64,000 nucleotides of DNA, from contig CAVTNM010000008.1 of assembly GCA_963736055.1 (NCBI GenBank), positions 992,001-1,056,000 of the forward strand, read 5' to 3'. Below are positions 52,695 to 63,124 of the stretch, piece by piece; position 1 is the first letter of the stretch, and each line of letters starts with the position of its first letter. This stretch comes from AC-32 sp963736055. Its GTDB lineage: Bacteria > Actinomycetota > Thermoleophilia > Gaiellales > Gaiellaceae. The position numbers and the translations under genes were made by a program. The notes under the pieces are model-generated. The model had not been told where the DNA came from and searched no databases. It was given only the letters and a program-made list of their open reading frames with translations.

Positions 52695-54322
52695 ATGAGC
52701 AAGGGTGGCAGGCAGCAGCGCTTCTCGGCATCGTGGCCGTGCTGGCCGGGTGCGGCAGCAGCAGCTCGGGCGGCAGCGGGGGAACGTTCCGAATGGGGAC
52801 GAGCTCCCGGATCGACTCCACCAACCCCTACGTCGCCTTCAACCAGGACGCCTACTCGGCGTTCGAGTACATCTACCCGACGCTGGTCCAGTACGACCGG
52901 AAGAACGCGAAGTTCGTGCCGGATTTCGCCACCTCGTGGAAGGCGTCCGACGGCGGCAAGACCTGGACGTTCAAGACCCAGGCGAACGCGAAGTGGTCGG
53001 ACGGCAAGCCGATGACGGCCGAGGACGCGGCCTGGGCGATCAACACCGACGTCAAGTACAAGGACGGCGGCGCCGCGAACGTGGCCGGGCTGATCGCACA
53101 CATCAAGGACGCCCAGGCGCCGAACCCGACCACCCTGGTGATCCACTACGAAGCGGCTGCGGGGAACGTGCTCGGGCAGTTCCAGCAGTACCCCATCCTG
53201 CCGAAGCACATCTGGAGCCAGCACACAGGCAACAAGGGCAACGACCTGAAGACGTTCGCGAACCCGGCGCCGATCGTCAGCGGCGGGCCCTTCAAGCTGA
53301 CGAAGTTCAAGAAGGACGAGATCGCGCTGTTCGAGCGCAACCCGACCTTCTACGGGCCGAAGCCGAAGGTCGACGCGTTCGGGCTGCGCATGTTCTCGAA
53401 CGTGGACGCGCTCATCGCGGCGCTCAAGGCGAACGAGATCGACGCGATCGAGGATGTGCCGGCGACGGGGATCGAGACCCTGCGCAAAGCGGGCTTCGAC
53501 GTCTCCGACGTGCCCGGTGTCGACCAGACCGACTTCATCATCAACTCGACCCCGAACAAGACGAATCACCGCGAGCTCCTCAACCCGCAGGTGAAGGACG
53601 CGTTCATGCACGCGGTCGACCGGAAGCACATCATCCAGGTCGTCTTCCTCGGCCACGCCAAGCCGGCTGACTCGATCATCCCTGCGGCCACGGGGGCCTG
53701 GTACAACCCGAACCTCGAGCCGGAGACGTTCGACATCGCCGCGGCCAACAAGATCCTCGACAAGCTCGGGTACAAGCGCGGCAGCGACGGGATCCGCGTC
53801 GCGGACGGGCACAAGATGGCCTATTCGGTGATCACGCCGACCGACGTCCCGAGCACCTTCCGGACGTTCCAGATCCTCCAGCCCGACTTTCGCAAGATCG
53901 GCGTGCAGCTGAGCCAGCGCTCGCTCGATTCGAGTGCCGCGTTCGACACGATCACCGCGCCTGACAACAAGTACCTCAACTTCGACCTAGCGCTGTGGGA
54001 CTGGGTGGGACTGATCGACCCCGACTTCATGCTCTCGGTCGTGACGTGCGCCCAGTACGGCGGCTGGAGCGACAGCGGCTACTGCAGCAAGAGCTACGAC
54101 GCGATGTACTCGAAGCAGCAGCTGACCCCGAACCAGTCGCAGCGGAAAGAGGTCGTGTGGCAGATGCAGGACTTCCTCCAGAAGCAGCACCCGTACATCT
54201 GGCTGGCCGCGCTGAACCACGTCGACGCCGTCAGCCCCAAGTGGACGGGGCTCGTCTACTCGCCGCAGGGGCCGTTCAACTCCCTCTCGAAGATCAGCCT
54301 GACCGAGGTCCACAAGAGCTGA
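52695..54322 (+). CDS. Oligopeptide-type ABC substrate-binding lipoprotein, frameshifted signal
   Basis: About 540 residues from ATG at 52695 with AGGAGG upstream. The signal needs one base restored in a G run near 52703 (reading GWQAALLGIVAVLAGCGSS), giving a lipobox LAGC. SBP_bac_5 (DppA/OppA) fold: GTSSRIDSTNPYVAFNQDAY, ADGHKMAYSVITPTDVPSTF and KQHPYIWLAALNHVDAVSPK. It captures peptides for the permeases and ATPases that follow; the upstream peptidase genes suggest murein peptides. Confidence 0.9.
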
Positions 54323-54350
54323 GTCGGGCTCGCGCGTCAGAGGCGGCGGG

Positions 54351-55313
54351 GTGAGAGGCACCGATTACGTCGTCAAGCGGATCCTCTTCGCGCTGGTCAC
54401 GATCTTCATCGCGATCACGCTCAACTTCGTCCTCTTCAGGCTTGCGCCCGGGGACGCGATCTCGAATCTCTCGCGCGTCCCGCACGCGACTCCGCAGACT
54501 CGCCAGGCCTTGAGGCGCGAGTTCGGCCTCGACAAGTCGAGGTTCCAGCAGTACGTCATCTACCTCAAGCAGCTCGCGCACGGGAACATGGGGATCTCGT
54601 TCGCGAACCAGCAGCCCGTCGCGCACAACCTGCGTTCGGCGCTCGTGAACACGATCCCGATGGTGCTGCTCGGGACGCTGTTCGCGATCATCCTCGGCAC
54701 GCTGACGGGGGTGATCTCCGCCTGGCGGCGCGGGACAGGAGTGGAGGGGGCGACCGTGACGACGGCGCTCGGCTTCTACTCGATGCCCACGCACTGGCTC
54801 GGGCTGATGCTCGTCATCCTGTTCGCCGGGACCCTGCCCACCGGAGGGATGACGAACGACTTCCTGATCAACCCCTCCTTCTTCACACACGTGAAGGACA
54901 TCGGCGAGCACATGATCCTGCCCTCGCTGACGCTGGGACTTGTCCTCTTCGGCGAGTACACGCTGATCGCGCGCTCGGCGATGCTGGAGACCCTGGGCGA
55001 GGACTACATCCTCACCGCCCGGGCCAAAGGGCTCAAACCCTGGGCGATCGTGCGGCGGCATGCCCTGCCGAACGCGATGCTCCCGATCGTGACCCTGATC
55101 GCGCTCTCCCTGGGGTACATCGTCGCCGGCGCGATCCTGATCGAGACGGTCTTCTCGTGGCCGGGCATCGGGCGCGCGGTCTACGAAGCGGTCCTCCAGC
55201 GCGACTATCCGATGCTGCAGGGCGCGTTCCTCGTGTTGACGTTCTCGGTCGTCTTCTTCAACCTCGTCGCCGACCTCCTCTACTTCAAGCTCGACCCGAG
55301 GATCACCGAGTGA
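54351..55313 (+). CDS. Oligopeptide ABC permease (DppB type)
   Basis: 320 residues from GTG at 54351. RILFALVTIFIAITLNFVLF and the six-helix DppB/OppB layout are clear. The EAA loop is ARAKGLKPWAIVRRHALPNA. The start lies 28 bases after the binding-protein stop, and the stop overlaps the next GTG. Confidence 0.94.
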   Translation: MRGTDYVVKRILFALVTIFIAITLNFVLFRLAPGDAISNLSRVPHATPQTRQALRREFGLDKSRFQQYVIYLKQLAHGNMGISFANQQPVAHNLRSALVNTIPMVLLGTLFAIILGTLTGVISAWRRGTGVEGATVTTALGFYSMPTHWLGLMLVILFAGTLPTGGMTNDFLINPSFFTHVKDIGEHMILPSLTLGLVLFGEYTLIARSAMLETLGEDYILTARAKGLKPWAIVRRHALPNAMLPIVTLIALSLGYIVAGAILIETVFSWPGIGRAVYEAVLQRDYPMLQGAFLVLTFSVVFFNLVADLLYFKLDPRITE

Positions 55314-56266
55314 GCGTCGTCCTGCACGAGCCGGGCGCGGTCGCCGAGCCGGATTCGGTCCAGACGCGCCGCGGGTTCGTCTGGCAGACGATCAGGAGCC
55401 GGCCGTCGGCCGCCGTGGGCGCGGTCATCCTCACCGTGATCGTCCTGGCGGCGGTGCTGGCGCCGTGGATCGCCCCGTACGACCAGCACGAGCAGGTCGG
55501 CCCGGTGTTCGGCCATCCGTCCTGGTCGCACCCGCTCGGGCTCGACGACGGCGGCATCGACATGGTCACGCTGCTCATGTGGGGCGCGCGGATCTCGCTC
55601 GTCGTGGGTCTCGCGGCGACCTTCGTCTCGATGCTGATCGGCGGGACGATCGGCGTGCTGTCGGGCTACTTCGGCGGCAAGACCGACACGGCGCTGATGC
55701 GCTTCACCGACTACTTCCTGGTCATCCCGGACGTGCCGCTGATGATCGTGATCGCGGCGATCTGGGGACCGAGCTTGTTCCACATCGTGATCGTGGTCGG
55801 GATCCTGCTCTGGGCGAGCACGGCCCGGGTGATCCGCGCCCAGGTGAAGAGCGTCCGCGAGCGGGTCTACGTCAAGCGGTCGCGGGCGCTCGGCGCTGGA
55901 CACACGCGCCTGGTGCTCAAGCACGTGCTCCCCCAGGTGGCGCCGCTCCTGATCGCGAACACGGTGCTGACGATCGCCGTCGCCGTGTTCGACGAGACGG
56001 CGCTCGCCTTCCTCGGGCTCGGCGACCCGGCCCGCGTGTCGCTGGGGAAGATGATCGAGAACGCCTTCGAGCGGGCGGCCATCTCGACGGGCGCCTGGTG
56101 GGCGATCGTGCCTCCCGGGATCGTGGTCGCGCTCCTGATCCTCTCCTGCAGCCTGCTCGGGCAGGCGCTCGAGGACTCGCTCAACCCGCGGCTGAAGGTC
56201 GCGCACCTCTCGGCTCGCACCTTCCGGCTGCGCCCGCTCGTCGGCCGCGGCCCCGAGGCGCTGTGA
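55310..56266 (+). CDS. Oligopeptide ABC permease (DppC type)
   Basis: 318 residues from GTG at 55310. An N-terminal helix (AVGAVILTVIVLAAVLAPWI) with the typical HPLGLDDGGIDMVTLLMWGA segment and EAA loop VKRSRALGAGHTRLVLKHVL. Pairs with the DppB-type permease. Confidence 0.94.
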   Translation: MSVVLHEPGAVAEPDSVQTRRGFVWQTIRSRPSAAVGAVILTVIVLAAVLAPWIAPYDQHEQVGPVFGHPSWSHPLGLDDGGIDMVTLLMWGARISLVVGLAATFVSMLIGGTIGVLSGYFGGKTDTALMRFTDYFLVIPDVPLMIVIAAIWGPSLFHIVIVVGILLWASTARVIRAQVKSVRERVYVKRSRALGAGHTRLVLKHVLPQVAPLLIANTVLTIAVAVFDETALAFLGLGDPARVSLGKMIENAFERAAISTGAWWAIVPPGIVVALLILSCSLLGQALEDSLNPRLKVAHLSARTFRLRPLVGRGPEAL

Positions 56267-57234
56267 GCTCGCTCCTCGAGATCGAGGATCTTCACGTCTG
56301 GTTCGACCTCCCGAGCGGCCGCGAGCTGCACGCGGTCCAGGGCGTCAACCTCGCGCTCGACGCGGGCGGGCGGCTCGGGCTCGTGGGCGAGTCGGGCTGT
56401 GGCAAGACGACCACCGCCCTGGCCCTGATGGGCCTCCTGCCCTCGAACGCGAGCGCTGCGGGGCGCGTGCTGCTGGACGGGGAAGACCTTCTCGCCGGCG
56501 GCGAGGACACGATGCTCCCGCACCGCTGGGTGGACGTCGCGATCGTCTTCCAGGGAGCGATGAACGCGCTCAATCCGGTGCAGACCGTCGGCAGGCAGAT
56601 CGTCGAGGCGCTCGAGCTCCACGGGAAGGGGCGCAGCTCGTCGGCCAGAGCGCAGACAGGCGAGCTGCTCGAGGCCGTCGGGATCCCGGCCTCGAGAGCC
56701 GAGCGTTACCCGCACGAGCTCTCCGGCGGGATGCGCCAGCGTGCCGCGATCGCGATGGCTCTCTCGTGCCAGCCCCGCGTCCTGATCGCCGACGAGCCGA
56801 CGACGGCGCTCGATGTGATGGTGCAGGCGCAGATCCTGGAGCTCCTCGACTCGCTGTGCCGCGACTTCGGGCTCGCGCTCCTGCTCGTCACTCACGATCT
56901 GCCCGTGGTCGCCCAGCTCTGCGACCGCGCGGCGGTCATGTACGCGGGCGAGATCGTCGAGAGCGGCTCGGTCGACGCCCTCTACCACGACCCGCGCCAC
57001 CCCTACACCCGGCTGCTCTTCGCGGCAACGCCTGATCTGCAGGGCAACGGCGTGCCCATCTCGATCCCAGGCTCGCCGCCGCGGCTCGACCGGCCGCTGA
57101 CCGGATGCCCGTTCCGAGACCGCTGCGACAGCGCCTTCTCCCGCTGCGCCGACGAGCGCCCCCTGCTGCGCAGGCTCGACGGCGGCCGCGCGGCCGCCTG
57201 TCATCTGAACGACGTCCCGGCGGAGGTCGGGTGA
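56263..57234 (+). CDS. Oligopeptide ABC ATPase (DppD type)
   Basis: 323 residues from GTG at 56263 (GTGA overlap). Walker A GESGCGKTTTALALMGLLP, signature LSGGMRQRAAIAMAL, Walker B VLIADEPTTALDV. C-terminal oligo_HPY domain with HPYTRLLFAATP and the Cys-containing TGCPFRDRCDSAFSRC, which in some family members binds an iron-sulfur cluster. Confidence 0.94.
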   Translation: MSSLLEIEDLHVWFDLPSGRELHAVQGVNLALDAGGRLGLVGESGCGKTTTALALMGLLPSNASAAGRVLLDGEDLLAGGEDTMLPHRWVDVAIVFQGAMNALNPVQTVGRQIVEALELHGKGRSSSARAQTGELLEAVGIPASRAERYPHELSGGMRQRAAIAMALSCQPRVLIADEPTTALDVMVQAQILELLDSLCRDFGLALLLVTHDLPVVAQLCDRAAVMYAGEIVESGSVDALYHDPRHPYTRLLFAATPDLQGNGVPISIPGSPPRLDRPLTGCPFRDRCDSAFSRCADERPLLRRLDGGRAAACHLNDVPAEVG

Positions 57235-58229
57235 GCCAGAACGGACGGCTGCTCGAGGTCGAGGACCTCGTCGTCCACTACCCGGTCCCGCGCGGGCTCG
57301 TCGCCACGATCGCGCGCCGCCCGGAGACGCTTGTCCGCGCCGTCGAGGGAATCAGCTTCACGGTCGAGCGGGGCGAGCTGCTCGCGCTGGTCGGCGAGTC
57401 GGGCTGCGGCAAGACGACGACGGCGCAGACCGTGCTCCGCCTGATCGACCCGGCCGGAGGGCGCATCGCCTTCGACGGTCGAGACATCACCACCCTCTCG
57501 AACAAGACGCTGAGGCCGCTGCGCAAGCGGATGCAGATCATCTACCAGGACCCGTACGAGTCGCTGGACCCGCGCCTCAAGGTGCGAGCTACGGTCGAGG
57601 AGCCCCTTCTGATCCATCGCGAGGGCGGCTCGAAGGAGCAGCGTGCGCAGCTGGTCCACGACGCTCTCGAGCGCGTCGAGCTGACTCCACCCGAGCTCTT
57701 CCTCGACCGCTACCCGCACGAGCTCTCGGGCGGCCAGCGTCAGCGGGTCGCGATCGCGGCGAGCATCGTGCTCGGGCCGGAGCTGCTCGTCGCCGACGAG
57801 CCCGTGTCGATGCTGGACGTCTCGGTGCGGGCGGGCGTGCTCTCGCTGCTCGACCGGCTGCGGCAGGGCGGGCTCGGGATCCTGATGATCACGCACGACC
57901 TGTCCACCGCGGCGCGCTTCGCCGACCGGATCGCGGTCATGTACCTGGGCCGGATCGTCGAGGAAGGCCCCGCCGAGGCGGTCGTCCGCGACCCGCAGCA
58001 TCCGTACACCAAGGCGCTCCTCTCGGTAGTCCCACGGCGCGACCCCCGCGAGCGCATGCGGCCACAGATCCTGACCGGCGAGGCGCCCGACGCGGTCCGG
58101 ATCCCGCCCGGCTGCCGCTTCCACCCGCGCTGCCCGGCGGCCATCGCGGACTGCCGCGAGATCGACCCCGCGCTCGAGGCCCATGGCGAAGGGGCCGGGC
58201 ACCGGGCGGCGTGCATCCTCGCAGGCTGA
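57231..58229 (+). CDS. Oligopeptide ABC ATPase (DppF type)
   Basis: 332 residues from GTG at 57231 (GTGA overlap). Walker A GESGCGKTTTAQTVLRLID, signature LSGGQRQRVAIAASI, Walker B LLVADEPVSMLDVSVRAG. C-terminal HPYTKALLSVVP and GCRFHPRCPAAIADC. Last gene of the eight-gene operon that starts at 48869. Confidence 0.94.
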   Translation: MSQNGRLLEVEDLVVHYPVPRGLVATIARRPETLVRAVEGISFTVERGELLALVGESGCGKTTTAQTVLRLIDPAGGRIAFDGRDITTLSNKTLRPLRKRMQIIYQDPYESLDPRLKVRATVEEPLLIHREGGSKEQRAQLVHDALERVELTPPELFLDRYPHELSGGQRQRVAIAASIVLGPELLVADEPVSMLDVSVRAGVLSLLDRLRQGGLGILMITHDLSTAARFADRIAVMYLGRIVEEGPAEAVVRDPQHPYTKALLSVVPRRDPRERMRPQILTGEAPDAVRIPPGCRFHPRCPAAIADCREIDPALEAHGEGAGHRAACILAG

Positions 58230-58383
58230 ATCGCAGCCTCGCAGGTGGACGCTTCTGAGCGTGATCGCGCTGGTCAGCGTCCGGACGCGGCCTGGCGGCG
58301 GCGCGCAACCGTGTTCAGCGTGAGGCGGCGAGCAGGATGAACAAAGGTTACCTACGCCTGTTTGCAGGTGATTGACTAGCCCT
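58230..58383. promoter_or_regulatory. Gap with inverted repeat and probable promoter
   Basis: 154 bases without a gene. GGACGCT at about 58247 and AGCGTCC at about 58280 can pair and may end the peptide-importer operon. The later AT-richer part (AACAAAGGTTACC, GATTGACTAG) probably holds the promoter for the aminotransferase at 58384. Confidence 0.4.
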
Positions 58384-59731
58384 GTGAGGGCCGCGGAGCT
58401 GCTGCCGAGGGAGCTGGAGCGCTTCGAGCGCGAGCATCCGCGCTCGCACGAGCTCGCCCGTCAGGCCGAGGGCTCGCTGCTTTCCGGGGTACCCATGCCG
58501 TGGATGATCCGCTGGGCCGGCGGCTTCCCCGTCTTTGCAGCGGATGCCGCAGGTGCGCGGTTCCGGGACGTCGACGGGCACGAGTACGTCGACTTCTGTC
58601 TCGGCGACACGGCCGCGATGACGGGCCACTCGCCGGAGCCGACCGCGCGGGCGCTCGCGGAGCAAGGGCGTCGCGGGATCACGTTGATGCTCCCGAGCGA
58701 GGACGCGATCTGGGTCGGCGGAGAGCTGGCGAGGCGGTTCGGGCTCCCGCGCTGGCAGTTCGCGCTTACCGCCACCGACGCCAACCGGTTCGCGATCCGG
58801 CTGGCGCGCGAGCTCACGGGTCGGCCGAAGATCCTCGTCTTCAACTGGTGCTACCACGGCAGCGTCGACGAGACGGTTGCCGCGCTGGAGGGTGGCTCGG
58901 TGGTGGCGCGTGAGGGCAACGTCGGCCCGCCCGTCCCGCTGGACGAGACGACCCGCGTGGTCGAGTGGAACGACCCCGAGGCGCTGGAGCGCGAGCTCGC
59001 CCACGGCGACGTTGCCTGCGTCCTGGCCGAGCCCGCGCTGACGAACATCGGGATCGTCCTGCCCGAGCCGGGCTTCCACGAGGCCATGCGGGAGGCGACG
59101 CGCCGCCACGGGACGCTGCTGATCATCGACGAGACGCACACGATCTGCGCCGGCCCGGGCGGCTACACGGCCGCCCACGGCCTCGAGCCGGACCTGCTGA
59201 CGATCGGCAAGCCGATCGCCGGCGGCGTTCCCGCCGCGGCGTACGGGTTCTCGGCCGAGGTCGCGCGGGGCATCGAGGAGCTGCTGCCCCGCGACGAGCG
59301 GGCAGACGTGGGCGGGATCGGCGGCACCGTCGCGGCCAACGTGCTCTCCCTCGCCGTCACGCGGGCCACCCTGGCCGAGGTCCTCACCGACGAGGCGTTC
59401 GAGCACATGATCGCGCTGGGCGAGCGCTTCGAGGCGGGCGTCGCGGAGGTGATCGAGCGCCACGGGTTGCCGTGGCACGTGACGAGGCTCGGCTGCCGCG
59501 TCGAGTACCTCTTCCGCCCGGATCGCCCCAGGACCGGGAGCGAGGCCGCGGCCGGCGGCGACGCCGAGCTCGACCGCTTCATCCATCTCTACGCGCTCAA
59601 CCGCGGGATCCTGCTGACGCCGTTCCACAACATGGCGCTGATGTCGCCGGCGACCACCGAGGCGGACGTCGACCTGCACACCGAAGGTCTTCGACGAGGC
59701 GGCCGCGGAGCTCTCCGCTACTCCCCGCTAG
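58384..59731 (+). CDS. HemL-like class III aminotransferase, late frameshift
   Basis: About 448 residues from GTG at 58384. PLP fold type I of the glutamate-1-semialdehyde aminomutase-like group: FVDGHEYVDF-type start (RFRDVDGHEYVDFCLGDTAA), LLIIDETHTICAGPGG with the PLP Asp, and Schiff-base Lys in LTIGKPIAGGVPAAAYG. One extra G near 59686 shifts the frame after DVDLHTE; the true end reads VFDEAAAELSATPR. No haem genes nearby, so it is probably a catabolic transaminase or mutase rather than HemL. Substrate unknown. Confidence 0.86.
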
Positions 59732-60744
59732 AGCCGGCCCAGAGGTTGATCCCGCTGTCGGAGGCGAAGCGGTCGATCTCGTCCAGCTCGTCCTGGGCGA
59801 ACTCGAGCTTCTCGAGCGCGGCGACGTTGTCTTCGAGCTGCTCGACGCTGCTCGCTCCGACGAGCGCCGAGGTGACGCGTGGGTCGCGCAGCGCCCAGGC
59901 GATCGCCATCTGGGCGAGGCTCTGGCCCCGACGCTTCGCGATCTCGTTCAACGCGCGGATCTTCTCGAGCGCCTCCGGCGTGAGGAGGTCGGGAGAGAGG
60001 GAGCTCTCCCGGCTCGCGCGCGACCCGGCGGGGATCCCGTCGAGGTACTTGTCGGTCAGCATCCCCTGAGCGAGCGGGGAGAAGACGATGCAGCCCAGGC
60101 CGAGCTCCCCGAGCGTGTCGAGCAGCTCCGGCTCGATCCACCGGTTGAGCAGGGAGTAGGACGGCTGATGGATCACGAAGGGCGTCCCGAGCTCGCGCAA
60201 GATCCCCGCGGCCTCTCGCGTCTTCTCCGCCGAGTACGAGGAGATGCCGACGTAGAGCGCCTTCCCCTGCCGCACCGCGGTGTCCAGCGCGCCCATGGTC
60301 TCCTCCAGCGGCGTCTCGGGATCGAACCGATGCGAGTAGAAGAGGTCGACGTAGTCGAGCCCCATTCGCGCGAGGCTCTGGTCGAGGCTCGCCAGCAGGT
60401 ACTTCCGGGAGCCCCACTCGCCGTAGGGGCCGGGCCACATGTCGTAGCCGGCCTTCGTCGAGACGACGAGCTCGTCCCGGTAGGGCGCGAGGTCGGTCGC
60501 GAGCAGGCGGCCGAAGTTCTCCTCGGCCGACCCGTACGGAGGGCCGTAGTTGTTGGCGAGGTCGAAGTGCGTGATGCCGAGGTCGAAGGCGCGGCGGACG
60601 ATCGCACGGCTCGTCTCGAACGGGTGGTCGTGCCCGAAGTTGTTCCAGAGGCCGAGCGAGACGGCCGGGAGCAGAAGGCCGCTGCGGCCCGAGCGGTTGT
60701 AGATCATCCGCTCGTAGCGGTCCGGCTGCGGGGACGTAGGTCAC
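59718..60744 (-). CDS. Aldo/keto reductase (YghZ type), N-terminal frameshift
   Basis: About 341 residues from GTG at 60744. The N-terminus TYVPAADRYERMIYNRSGRS is recovered by removing one base near 60725; without it translation would start at ATG 60707. Catalytic tetrad Asp and Tyr in THFDLANNYGPPYGSAEE, Lys in ELVVSTKAGYDMWPGPYG and His in LFYSHRFDPETP. NADPH site near SALVGASSVEQLEDN. Members reduce L-glyceraldehyde 3-phosphate or small aldehydes. The 3' end overlaps the convergent aminotransferase by 14 bases. Confidence 0.9.
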
Positions 60745-60758
60745 GAGGTGAGTGTGGT

Positions 60759-61772
60759 CTATCGGATCCAGGCGCGCGGCTCGAACAGGTAGTGCGAGAC
60801 GAGCCACTCGGTGCCCTGGCGGAAGCCCCACAGCTCTGCGCAGGCGAGGAAGAACACGCGCCAGTTCTCAAACGCGGCGCGCGCAGCATGTGAGCCGTGC
60901 GCCTCCGCGAGCACGGCCCTGACCGCCTCCTCGTTGGCGTCGAGCCGCTCGAGCCACGCCTCGGCCGTCCGCGAGTAGTGCCGGCCGCTCACCCGCCAGT
61001 GGCCCCGGCAGGCGAGGTCGCGCTGGAACTGGAGCAGCAGGTCGTCCGAGGGCATGTTCCCGGCGGTGAAGAACTTCCGCGCCATCCAGGTGCGGTCGTA
61101 CGGGTAGGCGTAGGTGCGGTGGCTGAAGACGTGGGCGAAGAACTTGCCGTCCGGCTCGAGCCAGCTCGCGATGCGGCCGAACAGGCGCTCGTAGTTGCGC
61201 ACGTGCTCCAGCATCTCGACCGAGAGGATCCGGTCGAAGCGCTCCTGCGGCTGCCAGCGGTTCACGTCCGCGGTCACGATCCGGACATTCGCCGGCGACC
61301 GCGGCTCGAGGAACTCCCGCTGGACCTTCGAGTTCGAGACCGCCACGATCTCGGAGGCCGGGTAGCGCTCCGCCAGCCAGAGGGTCAGCGAGCCCCACCC
61401 GCAGCCGAGGTCGAGCAGCGTCATCCCGTCCTCGACCCGAGCGCGCTCACAGGTGAGGGCGAGCATCGCCTCCTCGGCCTCGGCGAGCGTCTCGGTGCCC
61501 TCCTCCCAGAGACACGAGCTGTACTTGAGCCGCGGGCCGAGCACGAGCTCGAAGAACGCGGCCGGCAGCTCGTAGTGCTGCTCGTTCGGCTTCTCGACCT
61601 GCTCCGCGATCGCAGAGCCGCGCAGCCGCTCGACGAACTCCCGCTTGGCGCCCGCGCCCTTCCGGCGCTCGCGCGCCAGGCGCAGGCCGAGGTTCGCCCG
61701 AATGCCGAGCCGCAGGACCGGGTCCGGGACGCGCCCGGACTCGATCAGGCCGTCGAGGACCTGGGAAACCAT
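60759..61772 (-). CDS. Cfa-like SAM-dependent fatty-acid methyltransferase (second copy)
   Basis: 337 residues from ATG at 61772, overlapping the upstream gene by 28 bases. SAM motif LLDLGCGWGSLTLWLAERYP, plus YSSCLWEEGTETLAEAEEAM, VEMLEHVRNYERLF and FFTAGNMPSDDLLLQFQRDL place it with cyclopropane-fatty-acid synthase-like enzymes. It is shorter than E. coli Cfa (about 380) at the N-terminus. A second, divergent Cfa-like gene lies at 63121, so the two probably do different methyl transfers on membrane acyl chains. Confidence 0.88.
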   Translation of the reverse strand: MVSQVLDGLIESGRVPDPVLRLGIRANLGLRLARERRKGAGAKREFVERLRGSAIAEQVEKPNEQHYELPAAFFELVLGPRLKYSSCLWEEGTETLAEAEEAMLALTCERARVEDGMTLLDLGCGWGSLTLWLAERYPASEIVAVSNSKVQREFLEPRSPANVRIVTADVNRWQPQERFDRILSVEMLEHVRNYERLFGRIASWLEPDGKFFAHVFSHRTYAYPYDRTWMARKFFTAGNMPSDDLLLQFQRDLACRGHWRVSGRHYSRTAEAWLERLDANEEAVRAVLAEAHGSHAARAAFENWRVFFLACAELWGFRQGTEWLVSHYLFEPRAWIR

Positions 61773-62543
61773 GGGATGAAGGCGCTCGTCTCGCGCTGGT
61801 AGCGGCGGAAGTCGTCGCCCCGGCTCTCGAGCGCGGCCTCCTCCGAGGGCTTCACGCCGGTGACGAACAGGATCAGGTACAGGATCAGTGCGGGGGCGAG
61901 GACGCCGAGCCAGCCCCAGGGCGCCGCGAGCGCGACGAGCGCGTAGGCGACCCAGGTCAGCCACTGGAAGAAGTAGTTCGGGTGGCGGGAGTAGCGCCAG
62001 AGGCCGTCGCGCATCGTCTTGCCCCGTGTTCGCGGGGTCGGACTTGAAGCGCCGCAGCTGGCGGTCGGCGAGCGCCTCGAGCGGCGCGGCGGCGAGCCAC
62101 AGCGCGGCGCCCGCCCACTCGATCGGCTCCAGGCCGCGGTGGCGGTTGAAGACCGTCAGCAGGACCGGCAGCGAGAGGGCCGCGGCCAGGAAGGCCTGGG
62201 CCTGGTAGAAGATCGCGAAGGTCGACTGCTCGCGGCCGCGGGCCCGCCAGCGGGCGCGAAGCTCCCGGTAGCGCGAGTCCTCGCTCGGGCCGGCGCGCGC
62301 GATCACGAGCGCCGCGATGCGCAGGTTCTCGAGCCCGACCATGGTCGCGATCAGCACCCGGTGGCTGAGGTCGCCCGGGCCGAGGACGGCGTAGAGCACC
62401 GCGATCAGGACGAGGCTGAGCGCCCAGCCCGCGTCCACGGCGGTCGCGTCGCGGGTGCGCCGCTGGACGAGGTAGAGCACGCCCAGGAGCGCCGCCGCGA
62501 GCGCCCAGCCGAGCAGCCACAGGGCCCAGCGCTGCTCGATCAT
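61745..62543 (-). CDS. DUF1295 membrane reductase-like protein, one frameshift
   Basis: About 265 residues from ATG at 62543 (ATGA overlap with PlsC). Steroid 5-alpha-reductase-like C-terminal motif MRDGLWRYSRHPNYFFQWLT; N-terminal helices LWLLGWALAAALLGVLYLVQ and AVDAGWALSLVLIAVLYAVL. An extra G in a four-G run near 62033 breaks the frame after FKSDPANTG. DUF1295 proteins are thought to be membrane NAD(P)H-dependent reductases. Lying between two Cfa-like genes, it may reduce a methylene or double bond in a modified acyl chain (inference). Confidence 0.85.
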
Positions 62544-63124
62544 CCGGCGCCCTCGGAGATCGTCTGCTCGAGGCGCTGGGTCAGCGCCTTCGCCGCGGCG
62601 ACCGTCGGCTTCGCCGGGGCGACCGCGATCGGCTCGCCCACGACGATGTGCGCAGGCGGTCGGCCGGGACGGGGGAAACCACGCGTCCCGACCAGCCGGA
62701 CCGGCACGAGCGGCGCGCCGGTCGCGAGCGCGAGCCGCGCGGCGCCGCGGTGGAACGGCCGGCTAGGCCGCGGCTTGGAGGTGCCCTGGGGGAACATTCC
62801 GAGCACTTCGCCCTCGCGGAGGAGATCGGCCGCGCGGGAGATCGCCGTCGCGTCGCCGGCGCCGCGCTCGACCGGGAACGCCCCGAACGAATCGAGGACG
62901 CGGGCCACGGGCCGGTAGCGCCAGAGCTCGGCCTTCGCCATGTAGCGCACCGGCCTCGGCGTGACGAGCGCGAGCAGCCAGGGGTCGAACATCGACTCGT
63001 GGTTCGCGACGAGGATCACCGGGCCGGACGCAGGCACGTGCTCGGCGCCGGCGATCCGAACGCGGTAGAGGCGCTGCACGAGCTCGCGGAAGCGGCTCCG
63101 CTCGAGCAGCTCGTAGGCGTTCAC
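62540..63124 (-). CDS. 1-acyl-sn-glycerol-3-phosphate acyltransferase (PlsC-like)
   Basis: 194 residues from GTG at 63124. Acyltransferase motif I VANHESMFDPWLLA (HxxxxD), motif III-type GMFPQGTSKPRP (an E-less variant of the usual PEGTRS) and LVPVRLVGTRGFPRPG. Length is slightly below the usual 210-240. Embedded between Cfa-like methyltransferase genes with overlapping ends, pointing to a lipid-modification operon. Confidence 0.88.
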   Translation of the reverse strand: MNAYELLERSRFRELVQRLYRVRIAGAEHVPASGPVILVANHESMFDPWLLALVTPRPVRYMAKAELWRYRPVARVLDSFGAFPVERGAGDATAISRAADLLREGEVLGMFPQGTSKPRPSRPFHRGAARLALATGAPLVPVRLVGTRGFPRPGRPPAHIVVGEPIAVAPAKPTVAAAKALTQRLEQTISEGAG

